Part shown: one piece after another, positions 17,958-27,061 of the stretch
Layout: each line of letters starts with the position of its first letter
Numbering within the stretch: position 1 is the stretch's first letter
DNA from: CAWGMT01 sp963823675
GTDB taxonomy: Bacteria > Planctomycetota > Planctomycetia > Isosphaerales > Isosphaeraceae
NCBI GenBank assembly: GCA_963823675.1
Contig: CAWGMT010000020.1
Coordinates: 421,391 to 485,390, forward strand
Reading direction: 5' to 3'
DNA length: 64,000 nucleotides
Program-made: the position numbers and the translations under genes
The notes under the pieces: generated by a model
The model's input: the letters and a program-made list of their open reading frames with translations, nothing else
Database searches by the model: none
Told to the model about the DNA's origin: nothing

Positions 17958-20900
17958 ATGATTCGCAACCGAATTCGTTGGCTCGGATTGAGGTCGCAGA
18001 CATCCCGGGGCCGAGCGGACGCGAGGCGCCGCCGTAAGCACTGGGCGATCGAGAACTTGGAGGACCGGCTCCTGCTCTCGGGCAGCCCCAACATCTACAC
18101 CGTCACCTCGACGAGCAATAGCACCACAGGTACGGGCACCTCGGGCGCACTGCCATACCTCATTGGCTTGGCCAACGGCAACACCACCAATACAGCAGGT
18201 AGTGAGATCGTGTTCTCCCCCATGGTCTTCTCGTCACCCAAGATAATCATGCCGCTGAGCACTCTGGCGCTCACCGCACCGGCAGCATACGGGCCGGAGG
18301 TGATCGACGGCCCCGGCGCGAACCTGGTGACGATCAACGGCGCTGATGCCATCGGCATTTTCAGCGTGGCAAACGGTACGACTGCGACGATCGCCGGGCT
18401 AACCCTGACGAACGGGAACGCAGCCTCCGGTGGCGGCATCGTCAACCAGGGTACGCTGACCTTGAGTAACTGCACCGTCACCGGTAACAACGCCACATCA
18501 ACATCCGGCGGTGGCATCTACAATAGTGGCACGCTGAGCTTGAGTAACTGCACCGTCACCGGAAACAGCGCCACATCCTCCGGCGGCGGTATCTACAATA
18601 AAGGCACGCTGAATCTGAACAATTGCACGGTCGGCACCAGCACCGGAATCAACACCGCATCCTCTGGCGGCAGCATCTACAATAGCGGAGCGCTGACGGC
18701 GACTGACTGTACCGTCACCGGTAAGTCCACTGGGGCGCTCGGCGTCGGCGGTGGGATTGAGAACGTGGATACGACGACCTTGATCAACTCCACGGTCTCC
18801 AACAGTTCCTCCCCGGTCGCGGGCGGGGGCATTTACAGCAGCGGCACGCTGATCCTGGCCAACTGCACGATCGCCAGTAACCAAACGGGAGGCAGCGGCG
18901 GAGGCAATGGCGGAGGAATCGAGAACGAAGGCGTGCTCAGCCTGACCAGTTGTACCATCGCCAATAACAAAGCCGCCATCTACGGCGGCGGAATCTCAGT
19001 TGGTGGTGACTCCACATCGACGACTCTGGCGAACACGATCGTAGCCGGCAATTCTGCCGGTTCGAACTCGGACGGCCCGGACATTTCCGGAACTGTTAAC
19101 AGCCTGGGCTACAACCTGATCGGCAACAATTCTGGCAGCGGGGGCTTTGGGCCCACGGACTTGCAAGGCACCGCTTCGAATCCTCTGAATCCCCTCCTGG
19201 GCCAGTTGCAGAATAACGGCGGTCCCACCCCGACGATGGCTCTCTCGCCGGGCAGCCCTGCAATTGACGCCGGCAGTAACGTCCTGATTCCCTCCGCAAT
19301 CACCACGGATCAACGCGGCTTTGCCCGCATTGCCAACGGTTTGGTGGATATCGGTGCCTTCGAGGTCCAGGTGTACACGGCCTACAGCACGGCCGATAGC
19401 GGCGGTGGGTCGCTGCGCAATGCGTTAAACAATGCCAATCAGGCTGGAGGAAGCGTGGTCGTCGTCACGGCAACCGGCGTAATCGGGCTTGCCAGTGCGT
19501 TGCCGACGATTACCCAAAGCGTTCAGATACTCGGACCAGGTGCCAACAACCTCGTGGTCAGCGGCAGCGGGCTCTACCAGGTATTCAACATCAACTCGGG
19601 TTCGAGCGTGACCATCGCCGGCTTGACCATCTCAGACGGGATGGTATCGAACAATGACGGTGGCGGCATCGAGAACGCTGGGGCCCTGACCTTGACTGAC
19701 TGCACTGTAGCCAATAACGCAGCCACGGGGTCTGTCGTCAACGAACCCACCGGTGGCGGTATTTACAACAGCGGAACGGTGACGGCGACTCGCTGCACGA
19801 TCGCCAATAACTCCGCTGTTCTTGACGGCGGAGGAATCGACAATGACGGCACGGTGATCCTGGCCAACTGCACCATCGCCGGTAACCAAACCAGCGGCGA
19901 TGGCGGTGGAATCCAGAACGAAGGCGTGCTGAGCGCGACCAACTGCACCATCGCCAATAACTCCGCCGCTCTTGACGGCGGAGGAATCTCAGTCGGCGTG
20001 AACTCGACGTCGACGACCCTTGCCAACACGATCGTAGGCGGCAATTCTGCCGCTTCGGGCCCGGACGTTTCCGGAATGGTCACCAGCAAGGGCTATAACC
20101 TGATCGGCAATCCCTCTGGAGGCAGTGGCTTCGCGAATAACGACACGCTCGGCAAGAATCCTGTCATCGGCATCCTGCAAAACAATGGCGGCCCTACCCC
20201 AACCATCGCCCTCTTGCCCGGCAGTCCGGCAATCGGGGCTGGCAGTAGCAGCATTTCGGGCGTCACCGTTCCCAGCACCGATCAGCGTGGAGTACCGCGT
20301 CCCTTCAACGGTACCGTGGACATCGGCGCCTTCCAGTCCCGCGGCTTTACCATCACGGTTTCCGGTGGGAACAACCAGCGCGTTCTTGTGAAAACGGCCT
20401 TCCCGCTGCCCCTGACCGCGACGGTCAGCAGCCCGTTCGGCGACCCCGTCCAGGGGGGGGTGGTCACCTTCACCGCACCTTCCAGCGGGGCCTCGGCTAC
20501 CTTTCCCAACGGCAACACCGCGGTGATCGATGCCTCAGGGTTCGCCAGCGTCAGCGTGAGCGCCAACAACGTCGTCGGCACCAACAACGTGGCCGCCACC
20601 TATACCGTCACCCCTGCGGCCAACGGCGCCTCCGGCACGAACTTGAGCTTCACCTTGACCAACTTACCAGCGCCGGTGCGATTCATCATCGATGTACCTA
20701 ACAGTAGCGGCACGTTCACCCTCGGTACGTCCTATAAAATCGTCGTCCTGGCCTCCACTAATACGGCCGGCACACAACAGGCTACCGGCTATCGAGGTTC
20801 GATCCAATTCAACAGCTCCAGGGTGGCCACCTTGCCCGGATATTACACTTTTGTCGCCGCCGATAACGGCGTGCACACCTTTCCGAATGGAATCGTCTTT

Positions 20901-21269
20901 GGACAGACCGGCACTGTCTACATCACGGTCTACGACACGATCAACCAAGGCATCGTGGGCCAAGTTGCGTGCAACGTGGTTAGCGATCCGCCCGCCGCCA
21001 CGACCAAGGCTTCGAGCGCACGCCTGGCTCGCAAGAAGCTTGCTGCCTCGCGGAAACTCCAGGCTCATGCGGCCCTGGAATTGCAATCCGAAAACACGTC
21101 AAAAGCCCGGGAGACTGTAGCGGTCGCCGGCGTCGGCTCATTGCACCGGGCCGGTGTCGCTGGACGCCGCGCTTCGGTTGTCGCCCAGGCGGATGCCGCG
21201 CGCGAACACATCCTTGCCGAACTGAGGGGAAGCCTGCGAGCCTACCTCGCGGCAGAGAGGCTGACCTAG
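17958..21269 (+). CDS. Giant LEPR-XLL beta-helix surface protein with two choice-of-anchor Q-type modules
   Basis: 1103 residues. A basic N-terminus is followed by the planctomycete signal ENLEDRLLLSG (residues about 32-42). Two large right-handed beta-helix regions follow, built of repeats such as GGGIYNSGTLSLSNCTVTGN. Each ends in the conserved block SPAIDAGS, TDQRG, VDIGAFE. An Ig-like region (TVSSPFGDPVQGGVVTFTAP) and a lysine/alanine-rich C-terminus complete the protein. The two beta-helix halves share near-identical segments (NTIVAGNSA / NTIVGGNSA and LGYNLIGN), indicating internal duplication. The start at ATG 17958 follows GAGGAG. It is probably an adhesin or a carbohydrate-interacting surface protein; the ligand is unknown. 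Confidence 0.85.
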   Translation: MIRNRIRWLGLRSQTSRGRADARRRRKHWAIENLEDRLLLSGSPNIYTVTSTSNSTTGTGTSGALPYLIGLANGNTTNTAGSEIVFSPMVFSSPKIIMPLSTLALTAPAAYGPEVIDGPGANLVTINGADAIGIFSVANGTTATIAGLTLTNGNAASGGGIVNQGTLTLSNCTVTGNNATSTSGGGIYNSGTLSLSNCTVTGNSATSSGGGIYNKGTLNLNNCTVGTSTGINTASSGGSIYNSGALTATDCTVTGKSTGALGVGGGIENVDTTTLINSTVSNSSSPVAGGGIYSSGTLILANCTIASNQTGGSGGGNGGGIENEGVLSLTSCTIANNKAAIYGGGISVGGDSTSTTLANTIVAGNSAGSNSDGPDISGTVNSLGYNLIGNNSGSGGFGPTDLQGTASNPLNPLLGQLQNNGGPTPTMALSPGSPAIDAGSNVLIPSAITTDQRGFARIANGLVDIGAFEVQVYTAYSTADSGGGSLRNALNNANQAGGSVVVVTATGVIGLASALPTITQSVQILGPGANNLVVSGSGLYQVFNINSGSSVTIAGLTISDGMVSNNDGGGIENAGALTLTDCTVANNAATGSVVNEPTGGGIYNSGTVTATRCTIANNSAVLDGGGIDNDGTVILANCTIAGNQTSGDGGGIQNEGVLSATNCTIANNSAALDGGGISVGVNSTSTTLANTIVGGNSAASGPDVSGMVTSKGYNLIGNPSGGSGFANNDTLGKNPVIGILQNNGGPTPTIALLPGSPAIGAGSSSISGVTVPSTDQRGVPRPFNGTVDIGAFQSRGFTITVSGGNNQRVLVKTAFPLPLTATVSSPFGDPVQGGVVTFTAPSSGASATFPNGNTAVIDASGFASVSVSANNVVGTNNVAATYTVTPAANGASGTNLSFTLTNLPAPVRFIIDVPNSSGTFTLGTSYKIVVLASTNTAGTQQATGYRGSIQFNSSRVATLPGYYTFVAADNGVHTFPNGIVFGQTGTVYITVYDTINQGIVGQVACNVVSDPPAATTKASSARLARKKLAASRKLQAHAALELQSENTSKARETVAVAGVGSLHRAGVAGRRASVVAQADAAREHILAELRGSLRAYLAAERLT

Positions 21270-21426
21270 CGCTCGCCTCGAGTGAACCGGCGGCCGTGGC
21301 TCAGGGAGTGCTTGAAGATAAGCTCTAGGCTAGAACGAGGGTTTTTGGCAGGATTGAGGTCGCCCGAGTTGGTGGATGTCCACGCGGTCAGTGTCGGTGC
21401 ATCGATTTGATCGGAGGGGTTCGGAG

Positions 21427-21585
21427 ATGCTTTTCGCGTATATGGGTCCCGAGACGATGTTGCCCGTGGCGTCGATCGTCGCGGCCGCAGTGGGGGTTGT
21501 CATGATGTTCGGCCGAAATGTTGCCATGTTCGGTCGTAGCTTGGCCCGATGGCTTCGACCTCAGTCGAAGCACAAAGGCTCCTGA
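21427..21585 (+). CDS. Small membrane protein upstream of phosphodiesterases
   Basis: 52 residues, beginning MLFAYMGPETMLPVASIVAA, with one strong membrane helix (VASIVAAAVGVVMMFG) and a basic tail. CGGAGGGG lies a few bases upstream of ATG 21427. I recall similar short MGPET-type proteins upstream of planctomycete phosphodiesterase genes, but the function is unknown. It precedes the first phosphodiesterase by 123 bp. Confidence 0.6.
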   Translation: MLFAYMGPETMLPVASIVAAAVGVVMMFGRNVAMFGRSLARWLRPQSKHKGS

Positions 21586-21708
21586 GCCGCGCCCTTGAAG
21601 AATGCACGCAGACCCGGCCGCGCATGATCCGTTCCGCTCGACGGCAGGCGGCTGGAAGGCACAAGACGGATCGCAACCCCAACCGGCTTTTCCGGCCGAT
21701 AGATTCGC

Positions 21709-23572
21709 ATGGAGGACAGAACCATCAAGAAAGTCGTCGTCATCGGCCTGGATGGTCTGGATCCCGGACTGGTTTCGCGGCTGCTCGAGGCGGGCCAACT
21801 GCCCAACCTGGCGCAACTGCGCACAGGGTGGATACACCCGCGTCGCCACGACGCGCCCGGCCCAGACCCCGGTGGCATGGTCAACGTTCGCGACCGGAAC
21901 CAACCCGGGCGGGCATGGGATCTTTGATTTCATCCGGCGCAATCCCAAGAATTATTTGCCCGAGTTCGCTCTCAATCGCTACGAGCAGAAAAACGCATTC
22001 TTGCCTCCCAAGGCCGTTAACCTGCGCCGGGGCACGCCAGTGTGGGATGTCCTCAAAGTGGCTGGGCTGGGCGCGACCGTTCTGCGCTGTCCCTGTACCT
22101 ATCCCCCCGAGTCGGTCCGCGGTCGAATTCTCTCGGGCATGGGCGTGCCTGATGTGCGAGGAGGCCTGGGGACATCGGCGTTTTATACCACAAGCGATGC
22201 GGTGAAGCCGCGTGAGAGCGAGAAGGTGGTTCGAGTGCAAGTCACAGGGGCAGGCACATACTCGACCTGCTTGATCGGCCCCCGCAACCCCAAGACGGGG
22301 GGTGATGCGCGGCTGGACATGACGTTGAAGGTTGATGCCCACGCCCGCCAAGCTACGCTCCAAACTGATGGCACGCCCCGGGAACTGTCGATCCACCAGG
22401 GAGCCTGGAGCGACTGGCTGCGCGTCAAGTTCAAGCTTGGGCTGCTTCAGTCGTTCCGCGGGATGGTGCGGTTCTACCTCGTGCAGTGCGAGCCGGAACT
22501 GGCTCTCTACGCCTCACCGGTGAATTTCGATCCCGACACGCCCCTGTTTCCGATCAGCAGCCCGCCCGAATACTCCAGCGAACTCCGGCAGCGGATCGGG
22601 CTTTTTTACACCACCGGCATGGTCGAAGACACCACAGGATTAAACAACGAGCGCATCTCCGAGGACGCGTTCCTCGCCCAGTGCGAGATCGCCTGGCGCG
22701 ACCGCGAGTCGATGATGCTCGCCGAGCTGGAATCGTTCGAGGAAGGATTGTTCTACTGCCTGTTCGATACGCCCGACCGAGTTCAGCATATGTTCTGGCG
22801 GTTCCGCGAGCGCGATCACCCGGCCAACCGCGGCACAGCTTTTGACGCCGATTTCAGCCAGGTGATCGATGACTGTTACCGCCGGTGTGACGCGGTCGTC
22901 GGCAAGGTGATGGAGCTCCTCGACCTAGACACGCTGTTGATCACGCTCTCCGATCACGGATTCAACAGTTTCCGGCGAGGCGTGCATCTAAATACATGGC
23001 TCTACGATAACGGTTTTTTGGCGCTGCGGGATGGGATCAGGCCGGGCCCGGATGCCGGCGATCTTCTCCAAGAAGTGGATTGGCACAAGACGCGGGCTTT
23101 TGCACTGGGGCTCAGTGGCATCTACCTCAACATCCAGGGACGGGAAGAGCAGGGCATCGTGGCTCCGGAGGATGCAGCCACGGTCAAGGCCTCTCTGGCG
23201 AAAGCGCTCGACGGGCTTACCGACCCGGGGCAGCAAGGGGCGGTTTCCATCCGCCGCGTGCTGCCGCGGGAGGAAGTCTATCGCGGTCCCTTCCTGGAAG
23301 AAGCACCCGATTTGCTGGTCAACTTCGCTCCGGGATACCGCATTTCGTGGTCCTCATCGATGGGAGGTATTGCCCAGGGTCAGTTTGAGGACAACATCCG
23401 GAAGTGGAGCGGCGATCACATCATCGATCCCGAACACGTTCCGGGGGTATTGTTCATGAGCCGGCCGTTTCTGCCGCGCAAGCCGCGGTTGCTGGACCTG
23501 GCCCCGACGATTCTGGCCGCCTTGGGGCTACCCAAGAGCCCGGCGATGGAAGGAGAGTCGCTGTTGCCATGA
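21709..23572 (+). CDS. Alkaline-phosphatase-superfamily phosphodiesterase, frameshifted
   Basis: Type I phosphodiesterase/nucleotide pyrophosphatase-like enzyme. Visible metal and catalytic motifs are VIGLDGLDPGL (metal Asp), ARPAQTPVAWSTFATG-type nucleophile region (TRPAQTPVAWST), FDTPDRVQHMFW and LITLSDHGFNSF. The natural start is ATG 21709 (MEDRTIKKVVVIGLDG). Near 21821 the frame changes (NLAQLR then AQGGYTRVATTRP), best explained by loss of two bases in a GC run. It is about 620 residues when corrected, overlaps the next phosphodiesterase in an ATGA and is surely cotranscribed with it. The substrate is unknown, probably a phosphodiester or phosphonate-like compound. Confidence 0.8.
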
Positions 23573-25035
23573 AAATCCTGGTGCTGGGGCTCGACTGCGC
23601 GGCCCCCGAGTTGCTGCTGGGCTACGACGACCTGGCCAATATCCGCCGATTGATGGACGCCGGTGCCTACGGACGGCTCGAGAGTGTCGTGCCTCCGATC
23701 ACGGTGCCCGCCTGGATGTGCCTGGCGACCAGCCAGGACCCGGGATCGCTCGGCGTGTATGGTTTCCGCAACCGGGTCAACCATTCCTACGGCGGCCTGA
23801 GCATCGCAACCTCGCGATCGATCACCGAGCCGGCGATCTGGGACCAGCTCGCCCGCGAGGGAAAACGGTCAATCATCATCGGCCTGCCGCCGGGCTATCC
23901 TCCACGGCGGATCAACGGTCTGAGCGTGAGCTGCTTTCTGACACCGGATACCGAGAAGAACGTGTTTACCCATCCGGCCGACCTGAGCCAGGAAATTCGC
24001 CAGCTTGTCGGTCATTACCCGGTCGACGTGCAGGGATTTCGCACCGACGACAAGGCGTGGCTCCGCGACCAGATCTTTGCCATGAGCCGCATTCAATTCC
24101 AGGTAGTGCGCCACCTGATGCAAACCAAGGATTGGGACTACTTTCACTTTGTCGACATCGGCCTGGACCGGATTCACCACGGCTTCTGGAAATATCATGA
24201 CCAAGAGCACGTCCTGCATGAGCCGGACAGTCCTTTTCGAACCACGGTTCATGACTATTATCGCCACCTTGACGAGGAGATCGGCCGCGTGCTCGATCTC
24301 GTGAACGATGAGACGATCGTTCTGCTCGTTTCGGATCACGGAGCCCAGCGGCTGGACGGCGGCTTTTGCGTCAACGAGTGGCTGGTGCGCGAAGGGCTTC
24401 TGGTGCTCAAAAGTTATCCGAAGGAGGTGACACCATTCGCCAAGCTGGAGGTTGACTGGGAACAAACCAAGGTATGGAGCGAGGGGGGCTACTATGCCCG
24501 CGTCTTCTTGAACGTCAAGGGGCGGGAGCCCCAAGGCGCCATCGAGCCGTCCGAGTACGAGCCGTTCCGCAACCGGATCAAGGCAAAGTTCGAGGCAACC
24601 GTCGACACCCAAGGTAAGCCGCTGGGCACGTTGGTCTTCAAGCCCGAGGAGATTTACCATGAGGTCCGAAACGTCGCGCCCGACCTCATCGTCCACTTTG
24701 GCGGGCTGTACTGGCGATCGATCGGCGGCGTCGGCTATCCGACCATTCACATCCTCGAAAATGACACCGGCCCGGACGACTGCAATCACGCGCAGTTCGG
24801 GGCATTCATTCTGGCCGCCGCAAACAATCCCCTTCGAGGCGAGCTCACCGGGGCTCGGCTCCTGGACATCGCGCCGACCCTGCTGGAGCTGGGCGGGTAC
24901 GAGATCCCAGCCGCAATGCAGGGGCGGTCTCTAGTTGCCGGCCACAAACCGCCAGCACCGGGAGAGCCAGGATACGCCGACGACGATGAAGCGATCGTCC
25001 GCGATCGGCTGAGCGGGTTGGGGTACCTTGGCTAG
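23569..25035 (+). CDS. Alkaline-phosphatase-superfamily phosphodiesterase
   Basis: 488 residues, paralogous to the preceding gene and starting inside its stop (ATGA, 23569-23572). It has KILVLGLDCAAPELL, the nucleophile region PPITVPAWMCLATSQDPG, the metal motif DIGLDRIHHGFW, and VLLVSDHGAQRL. The usual C-terminal HAQFGAFILAA and LLDIAPTLLELGGYE close the fold. There is no obvious signal peptide, so it may be cytoplasmic. The tight coupling suggests that the two enzymes act together or form a heteromer. Confidence 0.85.
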   Translation: MKILVLGLDCAAPELLLGYDDLANIRRLMDAGAYGRLESVVPPITVPAWMCLATSQDPGSLGVYGFRNRVNHSYGGLSIATSRSITEPAIWDQLAREGKRSIIIGLPPGYPPRRINGLSVSCFLTPDTEKNVFTHPADLSQEIRQLVGHYPVDVQGFRTDDKAWLRDQIFAMSRIQFQVVRHLMQTKDWDYFHFVDIGLDRIHHGFWKYHDQEHVLHEPDSPFRTTVHDYYRHLDEEIGRVLDLVNDETIVLLVSDHGAQRLDGGFCVNEWLVREGLLVLKSYPKEVTPFAKLEVDWEQTKVWSEGGYYARVFLNVKGREPQGAIEPSEYEPFRNRIKAKFEATVDTQGKPLGTLVFKPEEIYHEVRNVAPDLIVHFGGLYWRSIGGVGYPTIHILENDTGPDDCNHAQFGAFILAAANNPLRGELTGARLLDIAPTLLELGGYEIPAAMQGRSLVAGHKPPAPGEPGYADDDEAIVRDRLSGLGYLG

Positions 25036-25188
25036 CGCACCGGCTTGCAAATCGAATGATCTATGTGTAAGTTGTTTCTTGCAAAGGATTGCCGTATCTC
25101 CGGTATCAGGCATCGGCACTTCGAAGACGCCGATAGCGAGAGCGCGTTTTCGCGTCCAGGCATTAGCGGTCAGGGCGATAGAGACGTA

Positions 25189-25638
25189 ATGAGGTCCGAT
25201 CGTCTCAAGCGATTGGCGCGGTTTGGGATCGGGGGGCTCATGCTGCTCTTGATCCAGGGATTTATTGCGCCCCGCTTGGCCTGGGCCGGCTGTAATCATC
25301 TGGTCGTCTCGCGGTTTGATTCTTCACTCGATTTCAATCAGCTCGACGAGCTGGTGGTGGGCCGATCCGTGTCGGTTTCGCCGGACGATCGAGCGCGGTC
25401 TCCGCTCGGATCGCGCTTGCCCGAGCGTCAAACACCCTGCTCGGGCATGAGCTGCTCGAGCCAAGCGCCCTTGCCGATGTCAACAGGCTCGCCCGAGCCT
25501 CGCAACATTGACCAGTGGGGAAACGTGAGCGCCCTCCCCGTCCTCGAACCTGGCTGCGCGCCCGATCGCGGAATCGAACAACGCCACCTGGATCAGAGCG
25601 AATACAAACCATCCATCTTTCATCCACCACCTCTGTGA
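25189..25638 (+). CDS. Secreted hypothetical protein (planctomycete-type)
   Basis: 149 residues. The signal peptide (GIGGLMLLLIQGFIAPRLAWAG) is followed by CNHLVV, a conserved-looking Cys cluster (PCSGMSC) and the end PSIFHPPPL. ATG 25189 is preferred because the signal peptide begins there; the frame is open further upstream. I recall similar short secreted proteins in Isosphaeraceae, but no function is known. It lies 153 bp after the phosphodiesterase genes. Confidence 0.55.
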   Translation: MRSDRLKRLARFGIGGLMLLLIQGFIAPRLAWAGCNHLVVSRFDSSLDFNQLDELVVGRSVSVSPDDRARSPLGSRLPERQTPCSGMSCSSQAPLPMSTGSPEPRNIDQWGNVSALPVLEPGCAPDRGIEQRHLDQSEYKPSIFHPPPL

Positions 25639-25987
25639 TCTCTGATCGCAAGCAGCCCACCAGGAAACTGGTTTCGGGTCAACTAACGTCGGGTCGCCGA
25701 ACGGACCGGGTTTGACAGTGCGTGGGGCTTTCTTCAAGTCGAAGTCCGCGCCATTTGCACCGGTTCATGATTACCACGGCAGTGCGCTCCAGTTGGCGCG
25801 AAGCATTTGCCCATGGCCTGAATCGGGCATGCCGCTGAGCGTCAGTGAGGGCGGTCACCGCGACTTTGGCCTGGCATTCCTGCGGTTTCCTTGTGACGCC
25901 GGTCGAACACGGCATCCATCTTCATCGTGCGCAGATCGATCATCGCTCGCTTATTCCGCAACCGAACAGCAATTGAAGGAGACTCTC
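25639..25987. other. Intergenic stretch, nothing recognised
   Basis: No gene, repeat or clear terminator was seen. It should carry the promoter of the DUF1559 gene that starts at 25988. Confidence 0.5.
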
Positions 25988-27061
25988 ATGCAGACGCGTA
26001 ACAACAGACGGCTGGGTTTCACGCTGATCGAGCTACTGGTCGTCATCGCCATCATTGCCATACTGATTGCGCTGCTCTTGCCTGCCGTGCAAGCAGCGCG
26101 TGAGGCTGCTCGCCGCATGCAGTGCACGAATAATCTCAAGCAGTTTGGGCTAGCCTTGCATAACTATATCGGCGCGTTTAACAGTCTGCCCTTCGGCAAG
26201 GGGAACAACTATCAGACCGTAATCCCCATGGCGCCGGTCTACGCCCGATGGTCAACCCACAGCCAGATGCTCGGTTTCTTCGAGCAAACGCCCCTGTTCA
26301 ACGCGATCAATTTCAACCTCCCGCCGGAAACGCCATTCATGGACTCGTACAACATGGGGTTCATGCCCGCGTTCCTGGACCCGAACCGTGAGAACAGCAG
26401 CGTGTCAGCGGTCATGGTTTCGTCATTCCTGTGCCCGTCGGACGTGGCCGGGGCGGGCGGCCCGCCCGGTTGGGACAGCGGCAACAATTACTTCGGCAAT
26501 GAAGGGTCGTGGCTTTGCGACTGCTGCCAGCAGACGCCCAGCACGATCGCGCCGGGTTATCTGCCCCAGGGACCTCTCTATAACCAGAGCTGCGTCAACC
26601 TGGCGAGCATGACCGACGGGACGAGCCAGACTGCGTTTTTCAGCGAAAGGCGCCGGGGCCAGGGAGCGCCGGACATCAAAAACGACCTGTACATGATGGA
26701 TACCGCCTTGACAATCGATCAAACGTGGCAGATGTGTACTACGATGAACATGAGCATGGCCATGCCCATTACGAGCTGGATGGGAGCCACCTGGGCCATC
26801 GGCGACATGACCTGCTCGACTTACAACCACGTCTCCACGCCAAATACCCGCAGTTGTGCCAGCATGAGCAGCGGTATGATGATGGGCTCGATGGCCAACA
26901 TGGCCGTGGACCTCCCACCGTCGAGCTATCACCCCGGCGGCGTCAACGTCCTGCTCGGCGACGGGTCGGTCCGCTTCGTCAAGGACAGTATTGCGCTGAG
27001 CGTCTGGCGAGCGCTGAGCACGCGGAATGGCGGCGAAATCGTTGGCGGCTCTGATTACTGA
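25988..27061 (+). CDS. DUF1559 pseudopilin-like protein with Met-rich region
   Basis: 357 residues. A type IV pilin-like N-terminus (GFTLIELLVVIAIIAIL) is followed by the DUF1559 motif AREAARRMQCTNNLKQFGLALHNY and the C-terminal H-X9-DG motif (HPGGVNVLLGDG). The start at 25988 has GAAGGAG upstream. Before the H-X9-DG motif lies a segment unusually rich in methionine (MNMSMAMP, MSSGMMMGSMANM). The family is strongly expanded in planctomycetes and is presumed to be exported through a type II-like system. Its stop overlaps the permease start by one base. Confidence 0.9.
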   Translation: MQTRNNRRLGFTLIELLVVIAIIAILIALLLPAVQAAREAARRMQCTNNLKQFGLALHNYIGAFNSLPFGKGNNYQTVIPMAPVYARWSTHSQMLGFFEQTPLFNAINFNLPPETPFMDSYNMGFMPAFLDPNRENSSVSAVMVSSFLCPSDVAGAGGPPGWDSGNNYFGNEGSWLCDCCQQTPSTIAPGYLPQGPLYNQSCVNLASMTDGTSQTAFFSERRRGQGAPDIKNDLYMMDTALTIDQTWQMCTTMNMSMAMPITSWMGATWAIGDMTCSTYNHVSTPNTRSCASMSSGMMMGSMANMAVDLPPSSYHPGGVNVLLGDGSVRFVKDSIALSVWRALSTRNGGEIVGGSDY

